From positions 1 through 44,004 of the forward strand of contig NZ_JACJQG010000079.1 of assembly GCF_014696435.1 (NCBI RefSeq): DNA of 44,004 bases, written 5' to 3'. The translations under genes were made by a program, and so were the position numbers. Below the pieces are notes generated by a model. It was not told the origin of the DNA. It worked only from the letters and a program-made list of their open reading frames with translations, and ran no database searches. Below are positions 18,174 to 26,511 of the stretch, piece after piece. This DNA is from Calothrix anomala FACHB-343. GTDB taxonomy: Bacteria > Cyanobacteriota > Cyanobacteriia > Cyanobacteriales > Nostocaceae. Position 1 is the stretch's first letter, and each line of letters begins with the position of its first letter.

Positions 18174-18757
18174 GACTATTTACCCCAATTTATACGCCAA
18201 GCTTAAATTTTCTGGTTGCTAGTTACACACTATCTGGGGGCTTAAATTGCTCATCCTGGGGACGCAATAAGGCTTCTAGATATGTGGGTAATAACAAGCG
18301 CTTGAGGCATAGGGCATTAGTGAGAGTTAATCCCAATCCGCATTTTGATACGTAATTGTAGGGGTTTCCCCGCCCTTGTTTGGGGTTCAATGTTGACATT
18401 TACAAACACAGTTTAACCCAAAGCTTAATCTGAGCTAACCTAAAGATGATGTTTAAAAAAAATTTTGTATTTATTTTTATCTTTAGTTAAAGTAAGGCAA
18501 AAGAAAAGAAAATGTTTTCACATAAGCGTTTTAAACTCAATATAAACAGATTTAAAACCTCTGCCAATATTGAATTTGTAAATTTAAAATTACAGGGATT
18601 GATAATCAAGGTACGCGCTTCTGGGCATGGCGGTGCCAGTGCCCCTACAATCAACGATAATCTGTATCTCAAAAACTGACAATATGCTGTAAATATTTTA
18701 TCTATTTCCTGCTTCACTTTTACACTAATAACTATTAATTTGCGGTCAGTAACCGCC
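18174..18757. other. Intergenic region with gene remnant and hairpin element
   Basis: About 580 bases. A coding-like minus-strand tail lies at 18223-18350, cut off by a GTAGGGG...CCCCGCCC element at about 18357. A hairpin element with GGTAC ends lies at 18608-18670, related to 25445-25507. A GCGGTcagtaACCGC hairpin (18742-18756) abuts the start of the next gene. No complete gene was recognised. Confidence 0.5.
18223..18350 (-). pseudogene. Possible truncated C-terminal gene remnant
   Basis: An open minus-strand stretch of about 42 codons ends at a TAA (18223-18225). It reads as a coding-like, leucine-rich helix followed by an acidic tail (...KRLLLPTYLEALLRPQDEQF...). It has no good start, and upstream it runs into a GTAGGGG repeat element. 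I do not recognise the family; it may be chance. Confidence 0.3.
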
Positions 18758-21175
18758 ATGAGAATTCTATTAGTTGAAGATGATGAAATTATTGCAGAAT
18801 CTCTGGCTAAATCCTTGAGAAATCAGCATTATGCTGTTGATATCGCCAAGGATGGGCAAGAAGGTTGGGATTTAGCAGAGTTATTTACTTATGATTTAAT
18901 TCTGCTGGATGTGATGTTGCCTAAGCTAAACGGGATTCACTTCTGTCAGCGATTGCGCGCTAATGGTAATCAAACACCTGTGCTTTTATTAACGGCTCAA
19001 GACAATAGCACAAATAAAATTATGGGTTTGGATGCTGGCGCGGATGATTATGTTGCCAAGCCCTTTGATTTTCAAGAGTTATTGGCGCGGGTTCGGGCTT
19101 TATTACGTCGAGGTGGTTCGAGTTTACCACCGCTATTGGAGTGGAAAAACTTACAACTCGATCCCAGCAATTGTGAAGTTACCTGTGAGGGTAAACTATT
19201 GCATTTAACTCCTAAAGAATACGGTTTACTGGAGCTATTTCTGCGCAACAATCACCGCATCTTTAGTTGTAGCGCTTTAATCGATCATTTGTGGTCATTG
19301 GAAGAACCACCAACAGATGATACAGTGCGATCGCACATGAAAGGCTTACGCCAAAAACTCAAAGCCGCAGGAGTTGCAGACGATCCCATTGAGACGGTTT
19401 ATGGAATTGGCTATAAACTCAAGCCAGCCGATAGAGCAACTGTAGTTAAGGGAAAATCCCAGTCTTCGATACGGGAAAGCAAAGAGCCACAACCCACTCA
19501 GCAAGAGAACTTTACACCCAAGTGGCTGCAACATTATAACCCCGATAATAATGGGAAAAAATCGCCAGCTACGGCGCAAAATCAAGTAGCAACGGGAATT
19601 AGTAAAGTTTGGCAAGAGGTATCCCAGAAACTCGAAGAACGAGTAGCCACGATTGAGCAAGCTTCTACTATGTTACGACAGGGTAAACTTTCTCAGGAAA
19701 TGTGGTCAAAAGCTAAGATGGAGGCGCATAAATTAGCCGGTTCTCTGGGAATGTTCGGTTCTGATGAAGGTTCGCGTTTAGCGCAAGAATTAGAATCTTT
19801 GTGGGAAACAGGTACTAAATTTAAGTCACAGATAAAACAGCAGATTTATCAATTAGTTGAAGCGTTGCGTCAAGAATTGCAACAGTTAAACTCTGAGTAT
19901 CAGCAGGATTTACTTCCAGAAAATCAACTAGTGGATGAACTTCCTTTGCTGTTGATTGTGAACCAAGATAGAGAATTAGCAACAGCATTGGCGACAGAAA
20001 CTAATAGTTGGGCGATGCGATCGCAAATTGTACCCGATGCGATCGCGGCTAGGGAATTCATGGCGGAAAATTCCCCTGATGTTGTCTTATTAGATTTGAG
20101 TGCTAGCGACAGCACAGAAAATACTCTCGCTTTCCTTGGCGAACTCAACGCTTGCCAATCTCCCATACCTGTAATAGTTTTAACCGATAAAGACAGTTTA
20201 CTCGACCGGGTGAAAGTCGCTCGTTTAGGTGGTAGCGGGATTTTACAAAAGCCTGTATCTCCCCACCAAGTTTTAGATACTGTGACGCAAATATTACAGC
20301 GCACTCACTCCACCCAAGCCAAGGTAATGGTAGTAGACGACGATCCCCACATTTTAGCTGCGCTCCAAACTTTACTCATACCTTGGGGATTAAAAGTTTA
20401 CACCCTAGAAAATCCCCTGCGGTTTTTAGAAGCAATGGCAGTGGCGCAACCCGACTTACTAATTTTAGATGTGGAATTACCGGAGGTAAGCGGTATAGAG
20501 TTATGCCAAGTTATTAGAAACGATCCGCAATGGAGTGGTTTGCCAATTTTATTTCTCACGGCTCACAACGATACTAAAACCAGACATCAGGTATTTCTTG
20601 CAGGTGCTGACGACTACATCAGCAAGCCGATTGTCGAACCAGAACTGATGACAAGGATACTCAATCGCCTAGAGCGATCGCGCTGGCTGCGTAATTTAGC
20701 CGAACTGGATGGATTAACACTCGTTGCTAATCGGCGCAAATCCACAGAAGATTTAAACCGCTATTTGCAATCCAGCGAACGCCACCAACAACCATTTTGC
20801 TTCGCTATTTTAGAGCTAGACAACCTCAAAGAAATTAATCAAAAATACGGACATGCAATAGGCGATCGCGTCTTATCGCGACTCGGTGAACTATTACGCC
20901 AGACATTTCACACTCAAGATGTAGTCGGGCGCTGGGGCGGTACAGAATTTGTTGTTGGGATGGCAGGTATGACTAAAACAGATGGCGAGCAACGGCTGTT
21001 AGATCTGCTCAAAAGCCTACGTCAAATAGAATTTACCGCTACCAATGGCGATAATTTCCATGTCTCCTTAAGTACAGCCGTTGTTGACTATCCCCAAGAC
21101 GGTGCGAATTTACAAGCACTCTATCAAGCGGCGGATGCAGTTCTAGAAAGGCAGGGGGCAGGGAGCAGGGGGTAG
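18758..21175 (+). CDS. REC-wHTH-Hpt-REC-REC-GGDEF regulator
   Basis: Composite response regulator of 805 residues. Receiver 1 has Asp51 in LILLDVMLPKLNG and lysine in YVAKPFD. An OmpR/PhoB winged helix follows (about 125-225, LTPKEYGLLELF and VYGIGYKLKP). An Hpt helix bundle carries His324 in AHKLAGSLGMFG. Receiver 2 (about 390-515) is degenerate at its start (LLIVNQDRE). Receiver 3 is intact (VMVVDDDPH, LILDVELPEVSG, YISKPI). The C-terminal GGDEF domain has GGTEF at 727-731, so diguanylate cyclase activity is doubtful. The final residues (RQGAGSRG) are translated from a GGCAGGGGGCAGG repeat. ATG 18758 is chosen over TTG 18740 because it starts the receiver directly. Confidence 0.88.
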   Translation: MRILLVEDDEIIAESLAKSLRNQHYAVDIAKDGQEGWDLAELFTYDLILLDVMLPKLNGIHFCQRLRANGNQTPVLLLTAQDNSTNKIMGLDAGADDYVAKPFDFQELLARVRALLRRGGSSLPPLLEWKNLQLDPSNCEVTCEGKLLHLTPKEYGLLELFLRNNHRIFSCSALIDHLWSLEEPPTDDTVRSHMKGLRQKLKAAGVADDPIETVYGIGYKLKPADRATVVKGKSQSSIRESKEPQPTQQENFTPKWLQHYNPDNNGKKSPATAQNQVATGISKVWQEVSQKLEERVATIEQASTMLRQGKLSQEMWSKAKMEAHKLAGSLGMFGSDEGSRLAQELESLWETGTKFKSQIKQQIYQLVEALRQELQQLNSEYQQDLLPENQLVDELPLLLIVNQDRELATALATETNSWAMRSQIVPDAIAAREFMAENSPDVVLLDLSASDSTENTLAFLGELNACQSPIPVIVLTDKDSLLDRVKVARLGGSGILQKPVSPHQVLDTVTQILQRTHSTQAKVMVVDDDPHILAALQTLLIPWGLKVYTLENPLRFLEAMAVAQPDLLILDVELPEVSGIELCQVIRNDPQWSGLPILFLTAHNDTKTRHQVFLAGADDYISKPIVEPELMTRILNRLERSRWLRNLAELDGLTLVANRRKSTEDLNRYLQSSERHQQPFCFAILELDNLKEINQKYGHAIGDRVLSRLGELLRQTFHTQDVVGRWGGTEFVVGMAGMTKTDGEQRLLDLLKSLRQIEFTATNGDNFHVSLSTAVVDYPQDGANLQALYQAADAVLERQGAGSRG

Positions 21176-21321
21176 GGGGACAAGGAATGAAAGGCAGGGG
21201 GCAGGGAGCAGGGAGCAGGGGGACAAGGAATGAAAGGCAGGGAGCAGGGGGGACAAAGAAAACCATTGATAAATGACTCTTGAGCAATGCCTAATGCCCA
21301 ATGCCCAATGCCCAATGCCCC
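21150..21321. repeat. Compound STRR GGCAGGGAGCAGG / GGACAAGGAATGAAA / CCCAATG
   Basis: Purine-rich array of GGCAGGGGGCAGGGAGCAGG units separated by repeated GGACAAGGAATGAAA spacers, followed by CCCAATG units. It begins inside the coding sequence of the preceding GGDEF protein, supplying its last residues and stop codon, and ends some 20 bases before the next gene. Confidence 0.85.
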
Positions 21322-21340
21322 ATATCTAATCGGAGGCTAA

Positions 21341-24300
21341 ATGTTAGAATTATTACATGCATTTTTTATTTCCAGCCCATTTATATCTCAAAACCATTGC
21401 TATCTATGGAATTCAATTACAGTAGTAATTTCAGTGCTGGTAGCATTTGTGGTAGTAAGATTATTGCCGAAACAGGTAGAAGCAGCTAACCAAGAACTGC
21501 AACGGGCAATTTTAGATAGTGCAAACTACACAATTATTTCCACCACACCCGAAGGTATTATCCTCACCTTTAATGCAACGGCGGAACGATGGCTAGGATA
21601 TGCAGCCCATGAGGTAATTGGGAAAACAACTCCAGCCATTATTCATGACCAAGATGAAATTGTCAAAGTTGCCCAAGAACTGTCTCAAGAATTGGGTGTG
21701 AATATTGAGCCAGGTTTTGAGGTATTTGTGGCGAAGGCGCGACGGGGACAAATAGATGAGCGGGAATGGACTTATATCCGCAAAGATGGTTCGCGCTTTC
21801 CGGTGTTGCTATCAATCACAGCTTTGCGCGATGCTGACAATCAAATTACAGGCTTTCTTGGCATTGGCAGCGATATTAGCGATCGCAAAGCGACTGAAAA
21901 GGCTTTGCGTCAAAGTGAAAATCGCTATGCAACTTTAGCCCAAGCTGTACCAGTAGGAATTTTCCGTACTGATGCTTTTGGGCACTGCGTTTTTATGAAC
22001 AAACAAGGCTGTGAGATTATCGGTGGAAGTTTGGAAGAGTTACTGGGAGAAGGCTGGACAACATTTTTGCATCCGGAAGACCGTCAGCGCGTAATAGATA
22101 CATGGTCTGCAAGTATACATAATGATTTGCCATTTAAATCAGAGCATCGGGTATGCGATCGCAATGGCAAAATCACTTGGATTTTTGCACAGGCGGTAGT
22201 GGAAAGAGGAAACCAAGGAGAGGTTATAGGCTCAATTGGTACCATCATAGATATTAGCGATCGCGCCTTAGCAGAAGCAGCACTCAACCAAAGCGAAGCC
22301 ACCTTGCGCAGTTTCTTTGACAGCGCGCCGATGCTGATGGGAGTTGTGGAGGTGCTAGATAATGATATTCTCCATATTTCTGATAATGCCACCGCCGCAA
22401 AATTTTATGGAATGACACCAGCTACCATGCAAAATCGCCGAGCTAGCGACATGGGTGCGCCACAAGATTATATTAACCAGTGGATTGAAAATTATCGCGC
22501 CGCCGAACGCAGCCATGCTCCAGTTCGCTTTGAATATGCTCATGAAACACCTACAGAAACAAAATGGCTATCAGCTACAGTGTCCGCAATTAATAGCGAT
22601 CGCAATCGGCGATCGCAATTTTGTTATTTAGTCGAAGATATTAGCGAGCGCAAACGCGCCGAAGAAGAGCTGCGTTATCTCAGCCAAGCTTTAGAATGTG
22701 CAGTTGAAGGTATTTCCCAGTTAGATACTCAAGGACGTTATCTGAAGATAAATCCCGCCTACGCTAACACCGTTGGTTATCAACCAGAAGATATGATTGG
22801 TATGGAATGGGTGTTAACTGTTCACCCAGAAGATTTAGAAAAATTGAATGCAGCCTATCAATTCATGCTCACCAACGGCAAAGTGGAAGTAGAAGCCAGA
22901 GGTGTGCGTAAAGATCAATCGATATTTGACAAGCAAGTGGTAATGGTGAAAGCCTACAACCGCCAGCGTCAATTCATCGGCCATTATTGCTTTATGAAAG
23001 ATATCAGCGATCGCCGAGAAATTGAACGCCTCAAAGATGAATTTGTTTCCGTCGTCAGTCATGAATTGCGCACACCACTAACTTCCATTGCTGGCGCTTT
23101 AGATTTATTAGCTGGTGGCGTTCTCCAAGCCGAACCAGAAGAAGCGCAACGAATGTTAGATATTGCGGCTAGTAACACAGAACGCTTGGTACGGCTAATT
23201 AACGACATTTTAGATATCGAGCGCATCGAGTCAGGTAAAGTGCAAATGACGCAGGAACTCTGCGACGCTGGGGAGTTAATGACGCAATCTATCGAAACTG
23301 TGGAGGAAATGGCAGAACAAGCCGGGGTGATATTATCAGTTTCACCCTTATCTGCACCACTTTGGGCAGATCCCGACCGGATAATTCAAGTTTTCACCAA
23401 CTTACTCAGCAATGCCATTAAATTCTCTTCTCCAGGTGCAACGATTTGGCTAAGTGCCGAAATTATAGCCGAAAAAATCCAATTCCAAGTTAAAGACCAA
23501 GGTCGAGGTATTCCCCCGGAGAAACTAGAATCTATCTTTGAGCGCTTTGGACAAGTTGACGCTTCCGACTCGCGCCAAAAGGGAGGAACAGGCTTAGGTT
23601 TAGCGATTTGTCGCAGTATTTTACAGCATCATCACGGGCAAATCTGGGTGGAAAGTACCTTAGGCGAAGGTAGCACTTTTTTCTTTACCCTGCCAATTCT
23701 TGCAGAAACCAGAGAAAAAGAGCGAGAAAATCTGAAAAATCCTGCTTTATCTTTACTAATCGCTAGTTCTCCCCATTCGCCTTTAGTACTAGAGTGCGAT
23801 GACGATGCTGGCGTGCGGGTTGTCGTGCAAACCATGCTAGAACGCCAAGGTTACCGCGTCATAGTCGCCGCATCAGGACAAGAAGCTGTCGAGCAAGCCA
23901 AACTATACCATCCCGATGCGATTATTCTTAACTTAATGATGCCGGGAATGGATGGTTGGGAAACTTTGGCGATTCTTAAACAACAGCCACACACCCAAAA
24001 TATCCCCGTGATTATTCTCAGTGGTTTGTTACCCGATGCGAATAAAATTTTACCCAACAGTATTAGCGATTGGATTGTCAAACCGCCCAATGCTAAGTTG
24101 TTGTGTCAAGCTTTAGAAAAAGCTACAGTAACTCAAAATCAATGTATTAAAGTATTAATTATCGAAGATGACCTGGATTTAGCCCAGGTACTCATTGCTT
24201 TATTCAATCGTCACGGTATTACTAGCTTTTACGCCCAAACAGGCACACAAGCAATCCAAATTAGTCAGAATATTTTACCTGACTTATTGGTACTAGATTT

Positions 24301-24550
24301 AGGATTGCCAGAAAACGACGGTTTTGCGGTGGTTGATTGGCTGCGTCAACATCAACGCTTGTGCCAAGTACCATTAGTGGTGTACACAGCGCGGGATTTA
24401 GACGATCGCGATCGCGATCGCTTAAAGTTAGGACAAACCCTATTTTTCACCAAAGGACGGATTACTCCCCAAGAATTTGAGCAGCGAGTGATCAATTTAC
24501 TTAACCGCATGATTGGCGATCGCAGCGAAGTCAGCCAAAACCCAATATAA
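21341..24550 (+). CDS. PAS-rich hybrid histidine kinase with two receivers
   Basis: Membrane-anchored hybrid kinase of 1069 residues; ATG 21341 has a strong CGGAGG site. The first 50 residues include HCYLW and one hydrophobic segment (about 27-43) ending in LLPKQVEAANQELQ. Four PAS/PAC units follow (about 50-185, 190-310, 315-435, 440-560). HisKA has His574 in VSHELRTPL, and the HATPase has DQGRGIPPEKLESIF and GGTGLGLAIC. The first C-terminal receiver has asparagine (Asn864) in place of the phospho-acceptor aspartate (IILNLMMPGMDG); the second keeps Asp986 (LLVLDLGLPENDG). It follows the composite regulator in the same direction, so the two may form one relay, though STRRs separate them. Confidence 0.9.
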   Translation: MLELLHAFFISSPFISQNHCYLWNSITVVISVLVAFVVVRLLPKQVEAANQELQRAILDSANYTIISTTPEGIILTFNATAERWLGYAAHEVIGKTTPAIIHDQDEIVKVAQELSQELGVNIEPGFEVFVAKARRGQIDEREWTYIRKDGSRFPVLLSITALRDADNQITGFLGIGSDISDRKATEKALRQSENRYATLAQAVPVGIFRTDAFGHCVFMNKQGCEIIGGSLEELLGEGWTTFLHPEDRQRVIDTWSASIHNDLPFKSEHRVCDRNGKITWIFAQAVVERGNQGEVIGSIGTIIDISDRALAEAALNQSEATLRSFFDSAPMLMGVVEVLDNDILHISDNATAAKFYGMTPATMQNRRASDMGAPQDYINQWIENYRAAERSHAPVRFEYAHETPTETKWLSATVSAINSDRNRRSQFCYLVEDISERKRAEEELRYLSQALECAVEGISQLDTQGRYLKINPAYANTVGYQPEDMIGMEWVLTVHPEDLEKLNAAYQFMLTNGKVEVEARGVRKDQSIFDKQVVMVKAYNRQRQFIGHYCFMKDISDRREIERLKDEFVSVVSHELRTPLTSIAGALDLLAGGVLQAEPEEAQRMLDIAASNTERLVRLINDILDIERIESGKVQMTQELCDAGELMTQSIETVEEMAEQAGVILSVSPLSAPLWADPDRIIQVFTNLLSNAIKFSSPGATIWLSAEIIAEKIQFQVKDQGRGIPPEKLESIFERFGQVDASDSRQKGGTGLGLAICRSILQHHHGQIWVESTLGEGSTFFFTLPILAETREKERENLKNPALSLLIASSPHSPLVLECDDDAGVRVVVQTMLERQGYRVIVAASGQEAVEQAKLYHPDAIILNLMMPGMDGWETLAILKQQPHTQNIPVIILSGLLPDANKILPNSISDWIVKPPNAKLLCQALEKATVTQNQCIKVLIIEDDLDLAQVLIALFNRHGITSFYAQTGTQAIQISQNILPDLLVLDLGLPENDGFAVVDWLRQHQRLCQVPLVVYTARDLDDRDRDRLKLGQTLFFTKGRITPQEFEQRVINLLNRMIGDRSEVSQNPI

Positions 24551-24577
24551 TTACTGATATTTTTAGAATAAATAAGT

Positions 24578-25387
24578 ATGGTATATAACATAATACATGA
24601 TTTACCGCCGCAGTTTGCACCACTGCGATCGCTCCTAGAAGCAAACTTAATACCTTACATCAAAATCATTACCGACGAATTTGGATACCTTAATTCTGCT
24701 GAAGACGCAGATCCCTTAGAACCTTGGCAAAGTAAAATTGGCGGTCATCCCTATCTTCCCAAAGGTATAAGCTATCCTATCGATGGCGAAACTGGTGAGA
24801 TGATGATGTTTTTAATGCAGATAAACTGCGCCGATTTACCCATAATTGACGGATTTGCGCTACCTCGCCAGGGAATTTTACAATTTTACTCCGGCTTAAA
24901 TGTCCCCATGTGTGAGCTAAGTCCCCAACAACACCACATCCTCTATTTCCCAGAAATCTCCCAAGATAAAAATAACTTAGTCACTGACTTTAGCTTTTTA
25001 GCCAGTACCAGCGAGCAATTAGAATGGTATAGAGATATTTATGCTTTAAGATTTGTCTTACAGCAGGATGTGTTTTGGCAAGCTCGCTCTCTATACGCTC
25101 CCCTGAATATTCCTGAAGAACTCACAGCACTCAGTCAGGAATTTGATGAATGGATTTGGAACTATGAACAGGAAAACAACCTTGTAGAACAACGCGGTAA
25201 TAAGTTAGGCGGGTATGTAGAGCTGCATTCTTACGTTGACGAAACCATCGAAGGCGCAAAGGGAAGATTACTATTAGAACTGAATCACCCCTCTGAGGTT
25301 GATGACAACTTCTACTTTTTTGTGGAAGACTGTGATTTAATCAACTTGGATTTTAGCAAAGTTGAATCTTATTTCTTTCGTCAATAA
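24578..25387 (+). CDS. DUF1963 (YwqG-like) protein
   Basis: A 269-residue cytosolic protein of the DUF1963/YwqG family, whose biochemical function is not established. Typical family features are the early LEPWQSKIGGHPYLPKG motif, MMFLMQINCADLP and GILQFYSGLN, and near the C-terminus GNKLGGYVELHSYVDE, where the conserved KLGGY(P) element sits. Length is normal. It lies 27 bases after the hybrid kinase and may be co-transcribed with it. Confidence 0.8.
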   Translation: MVYNIIHDLPPQFAPLRSLLEANLIPYIKIITDEFGYLNSAEDADPLEPWQSKIGGHPYLPKGISYPIDGETGEMMMFLMQINCADLPIIDGFALPRQGILQFYSGLNVPMCELSPQQHHILYFPEISQDKNNLVTDFSFLASTSEQLEWYRDIYALRFVLQQDVFWQARSLYAPLNIPEELTALSQEFDEWIWNYEQENNLVEQRGNKLGGYVELHSYVDETIEGAKGRLLLELNHPSEVDDNFYFFVEDCDLINLDFSKVESYFFRQ

Positions 25388-25444
25388 GAGATTGATAAGA
25401 CTCATCTTTTTTGATTCCCTGTTCCCTACATACAGCCGGTGGGT

Positions 25445-25525
25445 GAGGTACAGATTATCTTTGATTGTAGGGGCAGTGGCACTGCCATGCCCCAAAGCGC
25501 GTACCTCATTTACCTGAAATATGCT
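25445..25525. repeat. Hairpin element with GAGGTAC/GTACCTC ends
   Basis: Arms GAGGTAC (25445-25451) and GTACCTC (25501-25507) enclose an inner GGGGCAGTGGCACTGCC palindrome. An AATATGCTGTAA string follows on the right. A related copy is at 18608-18690, with the core in the opposite orientation but the same AATATGCTGTAA flank. It lies in the leader of the small receiver gene. Confidence 0.7.
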
Positions 25526-25606
25526 GTAATTCATCAACCCCAATCAAGGCAAGAGTCTCAGCCGTGCAGTTTTTGGAATAATTCATTCTTTCTAGGCAAA
25601 TTTTCC

Positions 25607-25981
25607 ATGACTACAAAACGGATTCTTATTATTGATGATGAATATGACATCAGGGCAGTAGCTGAACTCGCCTTGAAAACAGTAGGCGCTTGGCAAGTTT
25701 CCACCGCCGCCTCTGGTAGTGAGGGAATAGCCAAAGCAGTAGCCGAACAGCCAGATGCTATTCTCTTGGATGTGATGATGCCAGATATGGATGGTATCGC
25801 TACCTTTCAAGCCTTACAAGCCAATCCAGTCACCCAGTCAATACCCGTAATATTGCTGACGGCGAAAGCTCAAGCCACCGAAAAACGGCGATTTGCAGAA
25901 CTCGCAGTTAAAGCCATTATCACCAAGCCTTTTAAAGCGATGAAATTACCTGCACAAATCGCTGCGGCGCTCAACTGGTAG
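25607..25981 (+). CDS. Single-domain CheY-like response regulator
   Basis: Stand-alone receiver of 124 residues: acidic pair in ILIIDDEYD, phospho-acceptor in ILLDVMMPDMDG, threonine in ILLTAKAQ and lysine in IITKPFKA. No output domain. The frame is open back to 25439, but those 56 codons only translate a repeat element; ATG 25607 begins exactly at the receiver. The pattern resembles receivers encoded beside cyanobacterial hybrid kinases, so the kinase ending at 24550 is a candidate partner, with the DUF1963 gene between. Confidence 0.9.
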   Translation: MTTKRILIIDDEYDIRAVAELALKTVGAWQVSTAASGSEGIAKAVAEQPDAILLDVMMPDMDGIATFQALQANPVTQSIPVILLTAKAQATEKRRFAELAVKAIITKPFKAMKLPAQIAAALNW

Positions 25982-26022
25982 CTAAGAAAAATTCTTGGCT
26001 AATAGCGATTCAAGATGAAGAT

Positions 26023-26303
26023 GCATATAATCCAATACGGTTCAGTTAAGAATAATTGTAGGTTGGGTAGAGCGATAGCGAAACCCAACATTAAAGCGGC
26101 TTTGTTGGGTTTCGTTCCTCAACCCAACCTACATCTTTTCAGGTTTTTGACGCTAACTGAACCGTATTGGCATATAATCCAATACGGTTCAGTTAAGAAT
26201 AATTGTAGGTTGGGTAGAGCGATAGCGAAACCCAACATTAAAGCGGCTTTGTTGGGTTTCGTTCCTCAACCCAACCTACATCTTTTCAGGTTTTTGACGC
26301 TAA
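26023..26303. repeat. Tandem duplication of a 147-bp hairpin element
   Basis: Two copies (26023-26169 and 26170-26303 onward) appear identical as far as the second continues. Each carries terminal arms CCAATACGGTTCAGTTA and TAACTGAACCGTATTGG and an inner hairpin (26058-26132 and 26205-26279) built on GTAGGTTGGGT/ACCCAACCTAC. The period is a multiple of three, which leaves an apparent 119-codon open frame through both copies; it is not a gene. The hairpin is related to 5816-5894. Confidence 0.85.
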
Positions 26304-26401
26304 GGCATCAAGTAAAAATAAGTAGTGCGAGCATCTTGCTCGCGCGGGCAAAATGCCCGCACTACAAATATTAAATTGTTCAACTTATTTTCACACGACT
26401 C
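26304..26401. mobile_element. 98-bp MITE inserted into the duplicated element
   Basis: Interrupts the right arm of the second 147-bp copy: CTAA (26300-26303) is duplicated at 26402-26405, after which the arm resumes (CTAACTGAACCGTA). Inner ends GTAAAAATAAGT and ACTTATTTTCAC are near-complements (11 of 12). It encloses GTAGTGCG...GGGC/GCCCGCACTAC hairpins (26322-26365). No coding capacity. Confidence 0.75.
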
Positions 26402-26511
26402 CTAACTGAACCGTAAAAGGATTGCTATTTTGCTCTCAAACTCCACTGGCTGACTTTCAACGCTATCTTATTATGTAGCGTCAACTGTTAAATTTTGTAA
26501 ACACATAACTT

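Noticed and set aside
18487-18759. 90-codon minus-strand frame before the composite regulator
   Set aside because: Runs through the GGTAC hairpin element and overlaps the regulator start; no family likeness.
21039-21315. Proline- and cysteine-rich minus-strand frames over the compound STRR
   Set aside because: Low-complexity translation of GGCAGGGAGCAGG repeats.
25439-25606. N-terminal extension of the CheY-like receiver
   Set aside because: The 56 extra codons translate the GAGGTAC element; the receiver fold starts at the ATG at 25607.
26015-26374. 119-codon open frame with two identical internal repeats
   Set aside because: It is only translation through the tandem 147-bp non-coding element and part of the 98-bp insertion; the apparent protein repeat comes from a DNA period divisible by three.
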